DNA from: Planctomycetaceae bacterium UBA969
Lineage (GTDB): Bacteria > Planctomycetota > Planctomycetia > Gemmatales > Gemmataceae
Length of the DNA: 32,525 nt
NCBI GenBank assembly: GCA_002303765.1
Contig: DBCB01000343.1
Location: forward strand, 27,663-60,187
Reading direction: 5' to 3'
The notes beneath the pieces are model-generated. The model was not told the DNA's origin. It did no database searches and was given only the letters and a program-made list of their open reading frames with translations. Shown here piece by piece: positions 23,974 through 31,602 of the stretch (within the stretch, counting starts at the first letter, position 1; each line of letters opens with the position of its first letter). The translations under genes were made by a program, and so were the position numbers.

Positions 23974-24075
23974 GTTGAGCTCTAATTAAAAGATAGAAAG
24001 CATCAATAATAAGACGAGTGAAGGTGCTGTTTAGATTCAAGATAACTTAACGAAACTTAATATATCTTATGAAGC

Positions 24076-24110
24076 AAAGGGCCAGAGGAGATCTTTCTCT
24101 GGACGCCTTT
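24076..24110 (-). terminator. Hairpin terminator overlapping the stop of the PQQ-propeller gene
   Basis: AAAGG/CCTTT (24076-24080, 24106-24110) encloses CCAGAG/CTCTGG (24082-24087, 24097-24102). On the minus strand it is followed by TTTGCTTC. It overlaps the stop codon at 24109. Confidence 0.6.
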
Positions 24111-25326
24111 ACTTTGAGCCAATGCAGTAGAGGGTTGAATCGGAGCGCAGAAAAATCTTCCCGCCTGAAACTGCGGGCGTGCACTGGATTGTATCTTTAA
24201 TTTCGTTGGTTGCTATCAACTCCGTTTTTTCGCCTAGGCTGACAACAAAAGCAGAGCCTTCTTCATTGATTAGATAAAGATGATTGCCCGCAATGATGGG
24301 TGAACCCGAGAATGGGCCCTTCATGCGAACCTGAGCAACTTCCTTACCATCCTTAGCATCAAATACATTCAGGCCGATGCTTGATAAGCCATAGACTTTG
24401 CCTTTGTGAACTAATGGGGAAGCGTAGCCACCTACCAACTTGTTGGACTTCCATTGTGGAACAGGAACCTTCTTGCCTGAGGATGGAGATAGGACAAGGG
24501 TTTCTTTTCCGGGTGCAAGAAGAAGGCCTTCGCCCAAGGTGGGGGAGGGAATGGTAGAAGGGCCGGAGCTTGCGAGAGACCAGTTTTCTTTGCCCGTAAG
24601 TGCATCGACGCTAAGAACGGAGCTATCGGTTTGCAGAATGACTTCTGCTGTGCCATTGGCGTTGGGCATAATAAGCGGGCTGCTCCAGTTGATGGTTCTG
24701 GGTCGGTTAAACTTCCAGAGGTTTTTGCCCGTGTTGGCATCAATGCCTAGTACGAAGGAATCGCCAGCGTTATCCATGGGGATGACAAGCACATCTTTCC
24801 AAAGAACGGGGGAGGAAGCCATGCCTACCATGTTGGTGATATCTGGGTAGTCAAGTGCGAGGGAGCGATACCAGAGGAGGTTTCCATCGCGGTCGAGTGC
24901 TGCAACGTCGGCGCAAGCAAAGAGAGCAAATATGCGCTGGCCATCGGTTGCTGGGGTGGGGGCAGCCATGTTGGTTTTGGGATGACAGTTAGTGTTGCCT
25001 GTTGCGTTGAATTGTCGTTCCCAAAGCTTGGAACCTTTATTGGGATCGAAAGCCATCACATGAAGTCGGGATTCTTTGTAGTTGGAACTGGAGGTAAGAA
25101 AAAGTCTGCCACCAGCGATAACAGGGCTGGATAACCCGCGCCCTTGGAGTGGGGTTTTCCAGAGGAGGCCTTCGGCTGCAGACCATTTTAATGGGAGGTT
25201 TTGTTCTTCGGAGACGGCAGAGCCGCCTGGGCCACGGAACTGGGGCCAATCAGCAGCATGAAGAATACCGGTGAGGATAAAGGCACCTAGAAAAACTCGG
25301 GCGATAGTTAAATTGAGTGTGTACAT
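24109..25326 (-). CDS. Exported PQQ-binding-like beta-propeller protein
   Basis: A 405-residue protein. After a signal peptide (LTIARVFLGAFILTGILHAA) comes the stock planctomycete opening DWPQFRGPGGSAVS, then propeller blades with recurring GxLxWK/LWxxxL and VIAGGRLFLTS, AGNHLYLINEEG and SGGKIFLRSDSTLYCI units. These are PQQ-like repeats, which fold as a 7- or 8-blade propeller. Most such proteins lack quinone-binding residues and are binding scaffolds in the periplasm rather than dehydrogenases. The start overlaps the previous stop by one base (TAATG), with AAGGGAG inside the upstream gene. This makes it the last gene of the minus-strand series from RNase D. The ligand is unknown. Confidence 0.87.
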   Translation of the reverse strand: MYTLNLTIARVFLGAFILTGILHAADWPQFRGPGGSAVSEEQNLPLKWSAAEGLLWKTPLQGRGLSSPVIAGGRLFLTSSSNYKESRLHVMAFDPNKGSKLWERQFNATGNTNCHPKTNMAAPTPATDGQRIFALFACADVAALDRDGNLLWYRSLALDYPDITNMVGMASSPVLWKDVLVIPMDNAGDSFVLGIDANTGKNLWKFNRPRTINWSSPLIMPNANGTAEVILQTDSSVLSVDALTGKENWSLASSGPSTIPSPTLGEGLLLAPGKETLVLSPSSGKKVPVPQWKSNKLVGGYASPLVHKGKVYGLSSIGLNVFDAKDGKEVAQVRMKGPFSGSPIIAGNHLYLINEEGSAFVVSLGEKTELIATNEIKDTIQCTPAVSGGKIFLRSDSTLYCIGSK

Positions 25327-26483
25327 TACTTAGCGCTCCCTTCTTGTTTGGCGATGGTGTAAGGAATCTTGACGCCTGCGAAATCGGTAAGTCTTAGTTG
25401 GAACTCCCATTTTTGGGCCCAACTCTCGGTCTGATTATTTTGGCAGATCTTAAGAAGAATATCGTTCACACCTTTTTTAAGATGGATGGGCGCAGAGTGT
25501 TGATCCATAGTCATGCCATGGTGATACTCATCGCGTGCAAAGATTTGTTTGCCATCATGAAAAATCTTGAGTGATGTGATGCAGCCTGCCCGAACGTAAA
25601 CGGTGCCCTCAGCGGGGCTGTTAATGCGGGTGAATGCATAGGCGGTAGCTTCCTTCTTCTTACCAAGCACTTTGTTAAGATCGATGACGCCATAGGAATC
25701 TTCAGTGGTGAAATCGACCCATTTGATTGCGCCTTCTTTGCCTTCGTAAGAAGCATCAAGCTTGACATCTTTTTCAGGAGGGTAGGGCAGGTCGAAGCCT
25801 TTGTTCTTGGTGTTGTCAAAGGGGCCGACTAAATACCAAGTGCGAACAAAGCCGAAGTGTGCGGGAAGATCAACTGTTTCGCCCAAGCCTTTTAACTCTT
25901 TGGCAAGTGTATCGACTTGGTCTTTATCGGAAGCGCTCATGAAAGCTTTGCGGTAAGTGGCTTTGGCTTCAGAATCCTTTTTACCTTTCTTTTGGGTGGA
26001 GCCTTCTTCGATGAGAAGGGCGATTGCTTCGCGCCTGAGTTCTGCTGCGGGGTCAGTAATAAAAGATGGGATCAAGGCCTGAGCTTTATCTTTGTCTGCT
26101 GATTGCAGGATTTCAAATGCGAGTTTGCGGCCCAGGGCGGGCTTTGAAGTATCTTTTACTAGGGCGGTGATTTTTTCGAGGGGCAATGACTTAGTGTTGC
26201 GGTTGGCTTTTTCAACAATCGCATTGATTGCAGAACGAAGCCAGTTGGAAAGCACAGGCTGGCTGGCATCCATGGCTGCAAGAACTTCGGGCAGTGCATC
26301 AGGTGAAAGGTTGGCAATCTGCTTCCAAGCCTTTTGAGCTTCGAGATTACCTAGGCCACTTTTTCCAACCTTGCGAATAGGCTCAAGAATTTTAGAAACA
26401 TTTTCGGAAGATTCTTGCACCCATGCAAGGGCGTTGGTGCCCAAGCAAACAACCAAAGCGAGAAGAAGCGCAGTGATTCTCAT
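25326..26483 (-). CDS. Exported HEAT-like plus jelly-roll protein of unknown function
   Basis: A 385-residue protein with signal peptide ITALLLALVVCLGTNALAW. Residues about 25-200 are helical pairs of HEAT/armadillo type (for example KALGRKLAFEILQSADKDKA-like helices and LIPSFITDPAAELRREAIAL). The second half begins VRTWYLVGPFDN and continues as beta strands with VYVRAGCITSLKIFHDGKQI and KGVNDILLKICQ, the pattern of PA14/galactose-binding-like modules common in planctomycete exported proteins. AGAGG lies 7 nt before the ATG. It is coupled to the PQQ-propeller gene by a 1-bp overlap, so the two products likely act together, perhaps as a periplasmic scaffold. No enzyme motif is seen. Confidence 0.65.
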   Translation of the reverse strand: MRITALLLALVVCLGTNALAWVQESSENVSKILEPIRKVGKSGLGNLEAQKAWKQIANLSPDALPEVLAAMDASQPVLSNWLRSAINAIVEKANRNTKSLPLEKITALVKDTSKPALGRKLAFEILQSADKDKAQALIPSFITDPAAELRREAIALLIEEGSTQKKGKKDSEAKATYRKAFMSASDKDQVDTLAKELKGLGETVDLPAHFGFVRTWYLVGPFDNTKNKGFDLPYPPEKDVKLDASYEGKEGAIKWVDFTTEDSYGVIDLNKVLGKKKEATAYAFTRINSPAEGTVYVRAGCITSLKIFHDGKQIFARDEYHHGMTMDQHSAPIHLKKGVNDILLKICQNNQTESWAQKWEFQLRLTDFAGVKIPYTIAKQEGSAK

Positions 26484-26515
26484 GACAGCCTCTAATAGAT
26501 GATTATAATCTAAGC

Positions 26516-27313
26516 TTAGCCGATGCCAAGCACATCATTCATAGAGTAACTGCCCGCAGGCTTGTCCGCCAGAAATTTAGCTGCAAGAAGTGCACCACGG
26601 GCATAACTATCGCGGGTATGGCCTTTGTGAACAAGTTCCATGGTCTCGCCAAGGGTGCTAAATATTACGGTGTGCTCGCCAACATTATCGCCCACACGCA
26701 CGGCATGAATGCCTATTTCTGAAGGCTTTCGTTCGCCTACTAGGCCTTCGCGGCCGTGCAATAATTCGGTCTGGCCCTGCACTTCCTGCACGATCTTGGC
26801 AAATTGCAGCGCAGTCCCACTCGGGGAATCTTTTTTGAATCGGTGATGCCTTTCGATAACCTCGACATCGAATCCTTTATCCGCAAGCAAGGTGGATGCA
26901 ACCTTGACGAGTTCGAAAAGAACATTAACCACAAGGCTCATGTTGGGTGCAAATAGAATTGCAATTTCATGGGCGGCAGATTCGAGGGCTTTCTTTTCGG
27001 CAGCGGTATGCCCGGTGGTTGCGATTACCAAGGGGATTTTTCTTTGCAGGCAGATTGGCAATACATTCATCGTGCCTTCAGGGGTGGAAAAATCGATGAT
27101 GGCGCTAACAACTTGATCGATGGGGATTTGGGAACGAAGTGGTACGCCTAGGTGGCCGATGCCTGCGATTTCGCCTGCATCTTTTCCAATCATAGGGTGG
27201 CCATGGTATTCGAGAGCGCAGGCGATTTTCAATGCTGGGTCTTCTTTGCCCAATGCAACAAGCCTTTGTCCCATTCTGCCGCCTGCACCGTTGATCCCGA
27301 TTGCAATCTTCAT
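26516..27313 (-). CDS. dapB: 4-Hydroxy-tetrahydrodipicolinate reductase
   Basis: A 265-residue cytoplasmic enzyme of the diaminopimelate/lysine pathway, reducing the DapA product with NAD(P)H. The dinucleotide loop is GINGAGGRMG (6-15). IDFSTPEG (73-80), TTGH (99-102) and APNMS (122-126) line the active site. The signature ERHHRFKKDSPSGTA (154-168) has the catalytic His156/His157 and Lys161. The length is normal. AGGAAG precedes the ATG, and thrC lies 17 nt upstream, so both aspartate-family genes are co-transcribed. Diaminopimelate is needed for peptidoglycan as well as lysine. Confidence 0.96.
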   Translation of the reverse strand: MKIAIGINGAGGRMGQRLVALGKEDPALKIACALEYHGHPMIGKDAGEIAGIGHLGVPLRSQIPIDQVVSAIIDFSTPEGTMNVLPICLQRKIPLVIATTGHTAAEKKALESAAHEIAILFAPNMSLVVNVLFELVKVASTLLADKGFDVEVIERHHRFKKDSPSGTALQFAKIVQEVQGQTELLHGREGLVGERKPSEIGIHAVRVGDNVGEHTVIFSTLGETMELVHKGHTRDSYARGALLAAKFLADKPAGSYSMNDVLGIG

Positions 27314-27330
27314 GAAAAGCTTCCTTATGC

Positions 27331-28737
27331 TTAAGCGTAAACTTCAATTGCCTTGACAATATCATCAAGACTGTTGGGAACCTGAACTGCGCGGTTTGCA
27401 AATCCCGCTCTGCGCACGCCCCTAACCCCAAGAACTTCGTCAAAGGTTTTCTGATCAGAACTATGATACGCGACCGTTGCAGTGGAATCTTTCATTTGAT
27501 GTGCGGTAAGAATACAGACCACTCTATCGGAGGGGGCAATAATGCCTTCTGCTCTTAATTTCTTGGCGCCCGCAACACTTGCAGCAGATGCAGGTTCGCA
27601 GCCCATGCCGCCCGCGCCTACTTTTGCCTTGGCATCCATGATTTCTTGATCGTTTGCTTCTCTTGCTAAGCCATTGCAAAACTCAATTGCCCGCAAACCT
27701 TTTACCAAGTTGACAGGCCGGTTGATTTCAATCGCACTTGCAATGGTGGATGCTCTGCGGTTCTCTGTGTCCATGTCGGTATAGAATTGATTCATCACCG
27801 GCTTATTCGGTTCACCTTTATTCCAAGATACGCCATTCATATTGGTGAGAAGATTGAAGGTATTGGCACCCGCGGCATTGATAACTGCAAGCCTGGGGAT
27901 TTTACTGATAAGGCCCAAATGCTTAAGCTCGATGAAGGCTTTGCCAAAGGCAGAGCTATTGCCGAGATTTCCACCGGGAACCACGATCCAATCAGGGGAT
28001 TCCCATCGCAGAGCTTCGAGCACACGATACATTACGGTTTTCTGACCTTCGAGCCTGAAGGGGTTGATACTGTTGACGAGGTAGATGCCCATTTTTTTTG
28101 CAATTTGCTGAACGCGCTGCATTGCATCGTCGAAATCGCCAGCGATTTGGATGGTTAGGGCGCCATGATCGAGGGCTTGTGCGAGTTTACCGTAAGAGAT
28201 TTTACCACTACCAATGAAAACGATGCCACGCATAAGGCCGGTTGCAGAACAATAAAGAGAAAGGGAGGCGCTGGTGTTGCCGGTGCTGGCGCAAGCCGCT
28301 CTTTTTGCGCCTGTCATGTGGGCATGGGTGAAAGCAGCGGTCATGCCGTTATCTTTAAAACTTCCGGATGGATTCATACCTTCGTACTGAAGGAAAAGAT
28401 TGCCGTTGTTGACACCAACATACTGGGCCACATGATCGGATTGCCTGAGCAGGGTCTGCCCTTCGCCAATAGTGAGAACATAGGGTTTGGGTGCGAAAGG
28501 AAGAAGATCGTAGAAGCGCCAAACGCCACTGAAAGACAAAGGCTCATGCCTAAGGGACCACTTGGCTTCGAAATCTTTTAAGGATTTGGGTACGGGGAGT
28601 TTATCCCAATCGTAAGCGACATCCATAATGCCCCCACATTTGGGGCAAGAGAAGGTAGTGTCATCAAGGGAGTTGGTACCCCCGCAATGTGGCATGACAC
28701 AGCGTTGAAAAACAAGATTATCATTAAAGGCAGTCAT
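27331..28737 (-). CDS. thrC: Threonine synthase
   Basis: A 468-residue PLP enzyme converting O-phosphohomoserine to threonine. A zinc-ribbon-like N-terminus (CVMPHC and CPKC) is followed by the fold-type II core, with the PLP lysine in NPSGSFKDNG (Lys128 from this start). Further signatures are ASTGNTSAS for phosphate binding and VVPGGNLGNSSAF for the glycine-rich cofactor loop. The C-terminal region has GCEPASAAS. I chose ATG 28737; a GTG at 28743 would add two residues. Neither has a strong ribosome-binding site. It precedes dapB by 17 nt in the same operon, linking two branches of the aspartate family. Confidence 0.94.
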   Translation of the reverse strand: MTAFNDNLVFQRCVMPHCGGTNSLDDTTFSCPKCGGIMDVAYDWDKLPVPKSLKDFEAKWSLRHEPLSFSGVWRFYDLLPFAPKPYVLTIGEGQTLLRQSDHVAQYVGVNNGNLFLQYEGMNPSGSFKDNGMTAAFTHAHMTGAKRAACASTGNTSASLSLYCSATGLMRGIVFIGSGKISYGKLAQALDHGALTIQIAGDFDDAMQRVQQIAKKMGIYLVNSINPFRLEGQKTVMYRVLEALRWESPDWIVVPGGNLGNSSAFGKAFIELKHLGLISKIPRLAVINAAGANTFNLLTNMNGVSWNKGEPNKPVMNQFYTDMDTENRRASTIASAIEINRPVNLVKGLRAIEFCNGLAREANDQEIMDAKAKVGAGGMGCEPASAASVAGAKKLRAEGIIAPSDRVVCILTAHQMKDSTATVAYHSSDQKTFDEVLGVRGVRRAGFANRAVQVPNSLDDIVKAIEVYA

Positions 28738-28790
28738 ACGCACCGGAAAGCATATGGGTAATGTAAAAAATATAGAAACCGAGACTCAAT

Positions 28791-29975
28791 TTAGAGTTTC
28801 GGTTTAGAGTCATCATACTCAAAAGGGGACTCGTTATCGACCCGAGCTAGCCTTAAAGATGTCTTTCCTTCAAGAAAGTCCATTAAAACCGGAAATACAT
28901 GCTTCAGCCGCCACCCTTTTGCCAAGGAATTATTACCAGAAAGTGAAGTATTGTCAATTTTAGAGCGGACGAGCTCGCGTAAATCAGAAGAAGTAGCGAC
29001 CAAGCCTGGTACAAGGCTTTTACGATTGCAGAGGTCGCCAAGCAGCCCAGCCATCACTTGGCCGATAAGGCCGACTTGGGGTGCATCTGGCTTGGTATCA
29101 TCTTGAAGGGGCAAAGAATCAGGTGGGAGGGCCCGGGCTTTTTGGATAGCTGCCATGATTTCTTCTGAATCGCGATGCTGAATGCCCCTAAAGGCTAAAA
29201 TATCTTGAGCTTTCTGAGGGTTTCGTTTGACAATATCAGCAATAAGATCATCGCGAAGAATGGTACGGGGCGGGCGGTTGCGCTTAGCAGCAAATTCTTC
29301 GCGCCAAGCAACGATTTCGCGCACCATAGCTAATCTTTTGCGATCAAAACCCCCGGTGCCTTTAACCTTGCGCCAGCGTTCGCCAATCGGTTCATCAAGG
29401 TTAGATCTGGCTTGGAGATCAGCAAATTCTTCTTCGGCCCAATCGATTCTGTCGAGTTCGAGAAGCCTTGCAGAAATTTTCTCATGGCACTCCAAAAGAT
29501 AGCGAACATCATCAAATGCGTAGGTGATCTGATCTGAGGTGAGAGGGCGAATGCGCCAGTCGGTGAGGGTTTCTTGCTTGGAAAGTCGGGTGCCTGCAAA
29601 GGTTTGCACTAATGTTCCGTAGCCTGCAGGGTAGCCGACTCCTATCAACCCTGCTGCTACCTGAATATCAAACAATCGAGCGGGTGCTTTACCGGATAAA
29701 TGCTGGCATATGCGGATTTCTTCCCTGCCTGCGTGAACGATGACATTGCGTTTTCCATCGGTTACTAAATCCCAAAATGCCCCGAGTGATCCTACAGCGA
29801 TGGCATCGATAACAAAAAGGTCTTCTGGTGTTGCAACCTGCACCAGGCATAATTCAGGGCGGAAGGATTCTTCGCTAACAAACTCCGTATCAAAACCAAA
29901 CACATTGCTTTTGGCAATTAGCTCGCAACTCTTAAGGAAATCGGATTCATTAGCCACAAAATGCTCGCGCATCAT
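28791..29975 (-). CDS. rnd: Ribonuclease D-like 3'-5' exoribonuclease with HRDC domains
   Basis: A 394-residue DEDD exonuclease, in the family that trims tRNA and other RNA 3' ends. Exo I is FDTEF (Asp29, Glu31). Exo III is YAFDD (Tyr152, Asp156), and the segment LTDWRIRPLT agrees with E. coli RNase D. Exo II reads HAGREEI (His81 to Glu86), where E. coli has HAGSEDL, so the catalytic Asp is Glu here. An HRDC domain follows (ILRDDLIADI, ILAFRGIQHRDSEEIMAAIQKA), and the C-terminus matches the second HRDC of RNase D. I chose ATG 29975, with AGGG 7 nt upstream, rather than the TTG at 29990. It is the first gene of the series reaching thrC 53 nt on. Confidence 0.88.
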   Translation of the reverse strand: MMREHFVANESDFLKSCELIAKSNVFGFDTEFVSEESFRPELCLVQVATPEDLFVIDAIAVGSLGAFWDLVTDGKRNVIVHAGREEIRICQHLSGKAPARLFDIQVAAGLIGVGYPAGYGTLVQTFAGTRLSKQETLTDWRIRPLTSDQITYAFDDVRYLLECHEKISARLLELDRIDWAEEEFADLQARSNLDEPIGERWRKVKGTGGFDRKRLAMVREIVAWREEFAAKRNRPPRTILRDDLIADIVKRNPQKAQDILAFRGIQHRDSEEIMAAIQKARALPPDSLPLQDDTKPDAPQVGLIGQVMAGLLGDLCNRKSLVPGLVATSSDLRELVRSKIDNTSLSGNNSLAKGWRLKHVFPVLMDFLEGKTSLRLARVDNESPFEYDDSKPKL

Positions 29976-30137
29976 TAAAATCCCTAGCAAAGTTGATTCA
30001 TCAGTACTTCAATACGAAAATGATTATGCCTCATTTCTAAGCATTTTCATACCTTTTAATCTGTGATGGATTAAAATTAATCTTAATACGACCAGTGTTG
30101 TGATATCTAAACCAAAGCTTCCCCAAGCGAGAGCATT

Positions 30138-30401
30138 ATGATTGAAGAGTACCTGAATCAAAAAGTGGTGATAGATTTACATAGCCCTTATGTCTGCCTT
30201 GGAACCCTTAACCGCTTTGATGAGGGCTTTTTTGAAGTCGTTAATGCAGATCTTCATGACCTACGCGACACCAAAACCTCCAGAGAAAACTACATAGCAG
30301 CATCCCTTTCAACAGGTATTAAACGCAATCGTAAGAGGATTTTGGTCTCGCGCAGAGACATCATCTCGGTTTCCCTGCTTGCAGATGTTGCGGATGAATA
30401 A
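30138..30401 (+). CDS. Small Sm-like (LSM-fold) protein candidate
   Basis: An 87-residue protein I do not recognise by name. Its pattern suggests an Sm/Hfq-type barrel. An N-terminal helix-like segment (IEEYLNQK) leads into an Sm1-like block, VVIDLHSPYVCLGTLNRFDE then GFFEVVNADLHDL, in which VCLGTL resembles the Sm1 'xxxGxL' strand. A linker with charged residues follows, then an Sm2-like IKRNRKRILVSRRDIISVSLL. A basic segment, NRKR, precedes the last strands. The ribosome-binding site is weak (GAG). It is divergent from rnd, with a 162-bp intergenic region, and converges on the dipeptidase with only 4 bp between stops. If real it could bind RNA, but this rests on a fold pattern only. Confidence 0.65.
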   Translation: MIEEYLNQKVVIDLHSPYVCLGTLNRFDEGFFEVVNADLHDLRDTKTSRENYIAASLSTGIKRNRKRILVSRRDIISVSLLADVADE

Positions 30402-30405
30402 GTGT

Positions 30406-31488
30406 TTATTTCTTACTCCATGCATTGGTGAAGAATCTGATCCAGTTGCCATGGGTGATCTTTGCAATATCCGCATCGTTATAACCTCTCAGCTTTAATA
30501 AAGCAGGAAAGCGCTGCAAATCTGCAATGGTATCGATGTCGCCCGGAGATTGCTCGGTACCAAACCCGCCATCCAAATCGGTTCCCAAAGCCGCATGATC
30601 CGAATTTCCTGCAAGCTGGCAAACCCTATCGATATGATCGATGACGGTGTTCATGGTGACGCCACTTTCTTTTACCGTAGTTTTACCGCGAACCCAATTT
30701 GGGTATAGCATCCAGTTGTCGAAAGCTGCACCAATAACAGCTTTTCGGGAAATAAGCTTTTTAATCTGGTCATCGGTAAGTTGCCTTTGGTCGGGCACTA
30801 ACGCCCTGCAATTATGATGGCTTGCAAGTACGGGCCCGCCATAAAGTTCCATGGCTTCATCAAAGCATTGGTCTGAAAGATGGGTGATATCCAAAATCAT
30901 GCCACAAGCCTGCATCTCTTTTAAAAGATCGGGGCCCATGGGGAAAAAGCCACCAATGGTGCTGGTGCCATGTGCGTAGGGGCTGACGCCATAATGAGCG
31001 GGGCCGATGATTCTTAAACCCAGTTCGAACCAATGATGAACCTGGCTAGGGTGAAGAACAGGGTCTGCGCCTTCCATACTTAGGATAAAGCCAAGGGGTT
31101 CGGTATCTGACACAGGTTCCTGCCAGCGTTGGACATGATTTATAAGATCTTCAGAATTCTTGATAAAGCGTAATTGCCCAGCTTCGACCATGGCTTCGTA
31201 GTAGGCGAGTTGGCCCCTTCCCGCGGCATAAGAGGCGGGCATGGATTCATAGCGCTGCAGGGGGGGCATCATGCCTTGTCGCATGAGCCTTGCAAGGAGA
31301 GTTGCTATAAAAATACCTACTTTTCCCCTTCTAAGCTCGGGAAAAGAAACGGTGCCTACTCCACGGCCCTTGCCTGTCATAAGAAGTTCATTTTCCCGCT
31401 TTCTAATAAGGGAAACATCGAGTCGGAGGTCGCGATTCCAGTCAAGGGCGTTCCAGGCAAGATCCAGATGAGCATCGAAAATTAGCAT
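30406..31488 (-). CDS. Membrane dipeptidase, peptidase family M19
   Basis: A 360-residue renal-dipeptidase-like metalloenzyme, cleaving dipeptides, often those with a D-residue, using two zinc ions. Ligands are visible in FDAHLDLAW (HxD at the N-terminus), LSMEGADP (Glu), ILDITHLSD (His), ASHHNCRAL (His) and GTDLDGGFG (Asp). The chain lacks a signal peptide, so it is cytoplasmic. I chose ATG 31488 because FDAHLD then lies at the N-terminus as in relatives, with AGAG about 9 nt upstream. The ATG at 31530 would add 14 polar residues. It converges with the Sm-like gene (4-bp gap) and diverges from ilvC. A role in peptidoglycan or dipeptide turnover is likely. Confidence 0.9.
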   Translation of the reverse strand: MLIFDAHLDLAWNALDWNRDLRLDVSLIRKRENELLMTGKGRGVGTVSFPELRRGKVGIFIATLLARLMRQGMMPPLQRYESMPASYAAGRGQLAYYEAMVEAGQLRFIKNSEDLINHVQRWQEPVSDTEPLGFILSMEGADPVLHPSQVHHWFELGLRIIGPAHYGVSPYAHGTSTIGGFFPMGPDLLKEMQACGMILDITHLSDQCFDEAMELYGGPVLASHHNCRALVPDQRQLTDDQIKKLISRKAVIGAAFDNWMLYPNWVRGKTTVKESGVTMNTVIDHIDRVCQLAGNSDHAALGTDLDGGFGTEQSPGDIDTIADLQRFPALLKLRGYNDADIAKITHGNWIRFFTNAWSKK

Positions 31489-31602
31489 GTTTTTTTCTCT
31501 TTCCGGGTTTGACAAGTAGTCAATAGGCATGTCGCAATGTACACTAATATAGTGTCCGGGCCAATATTCCTGGTTGAAAATCCATCATTGTTGGGGAATG
31601 TC

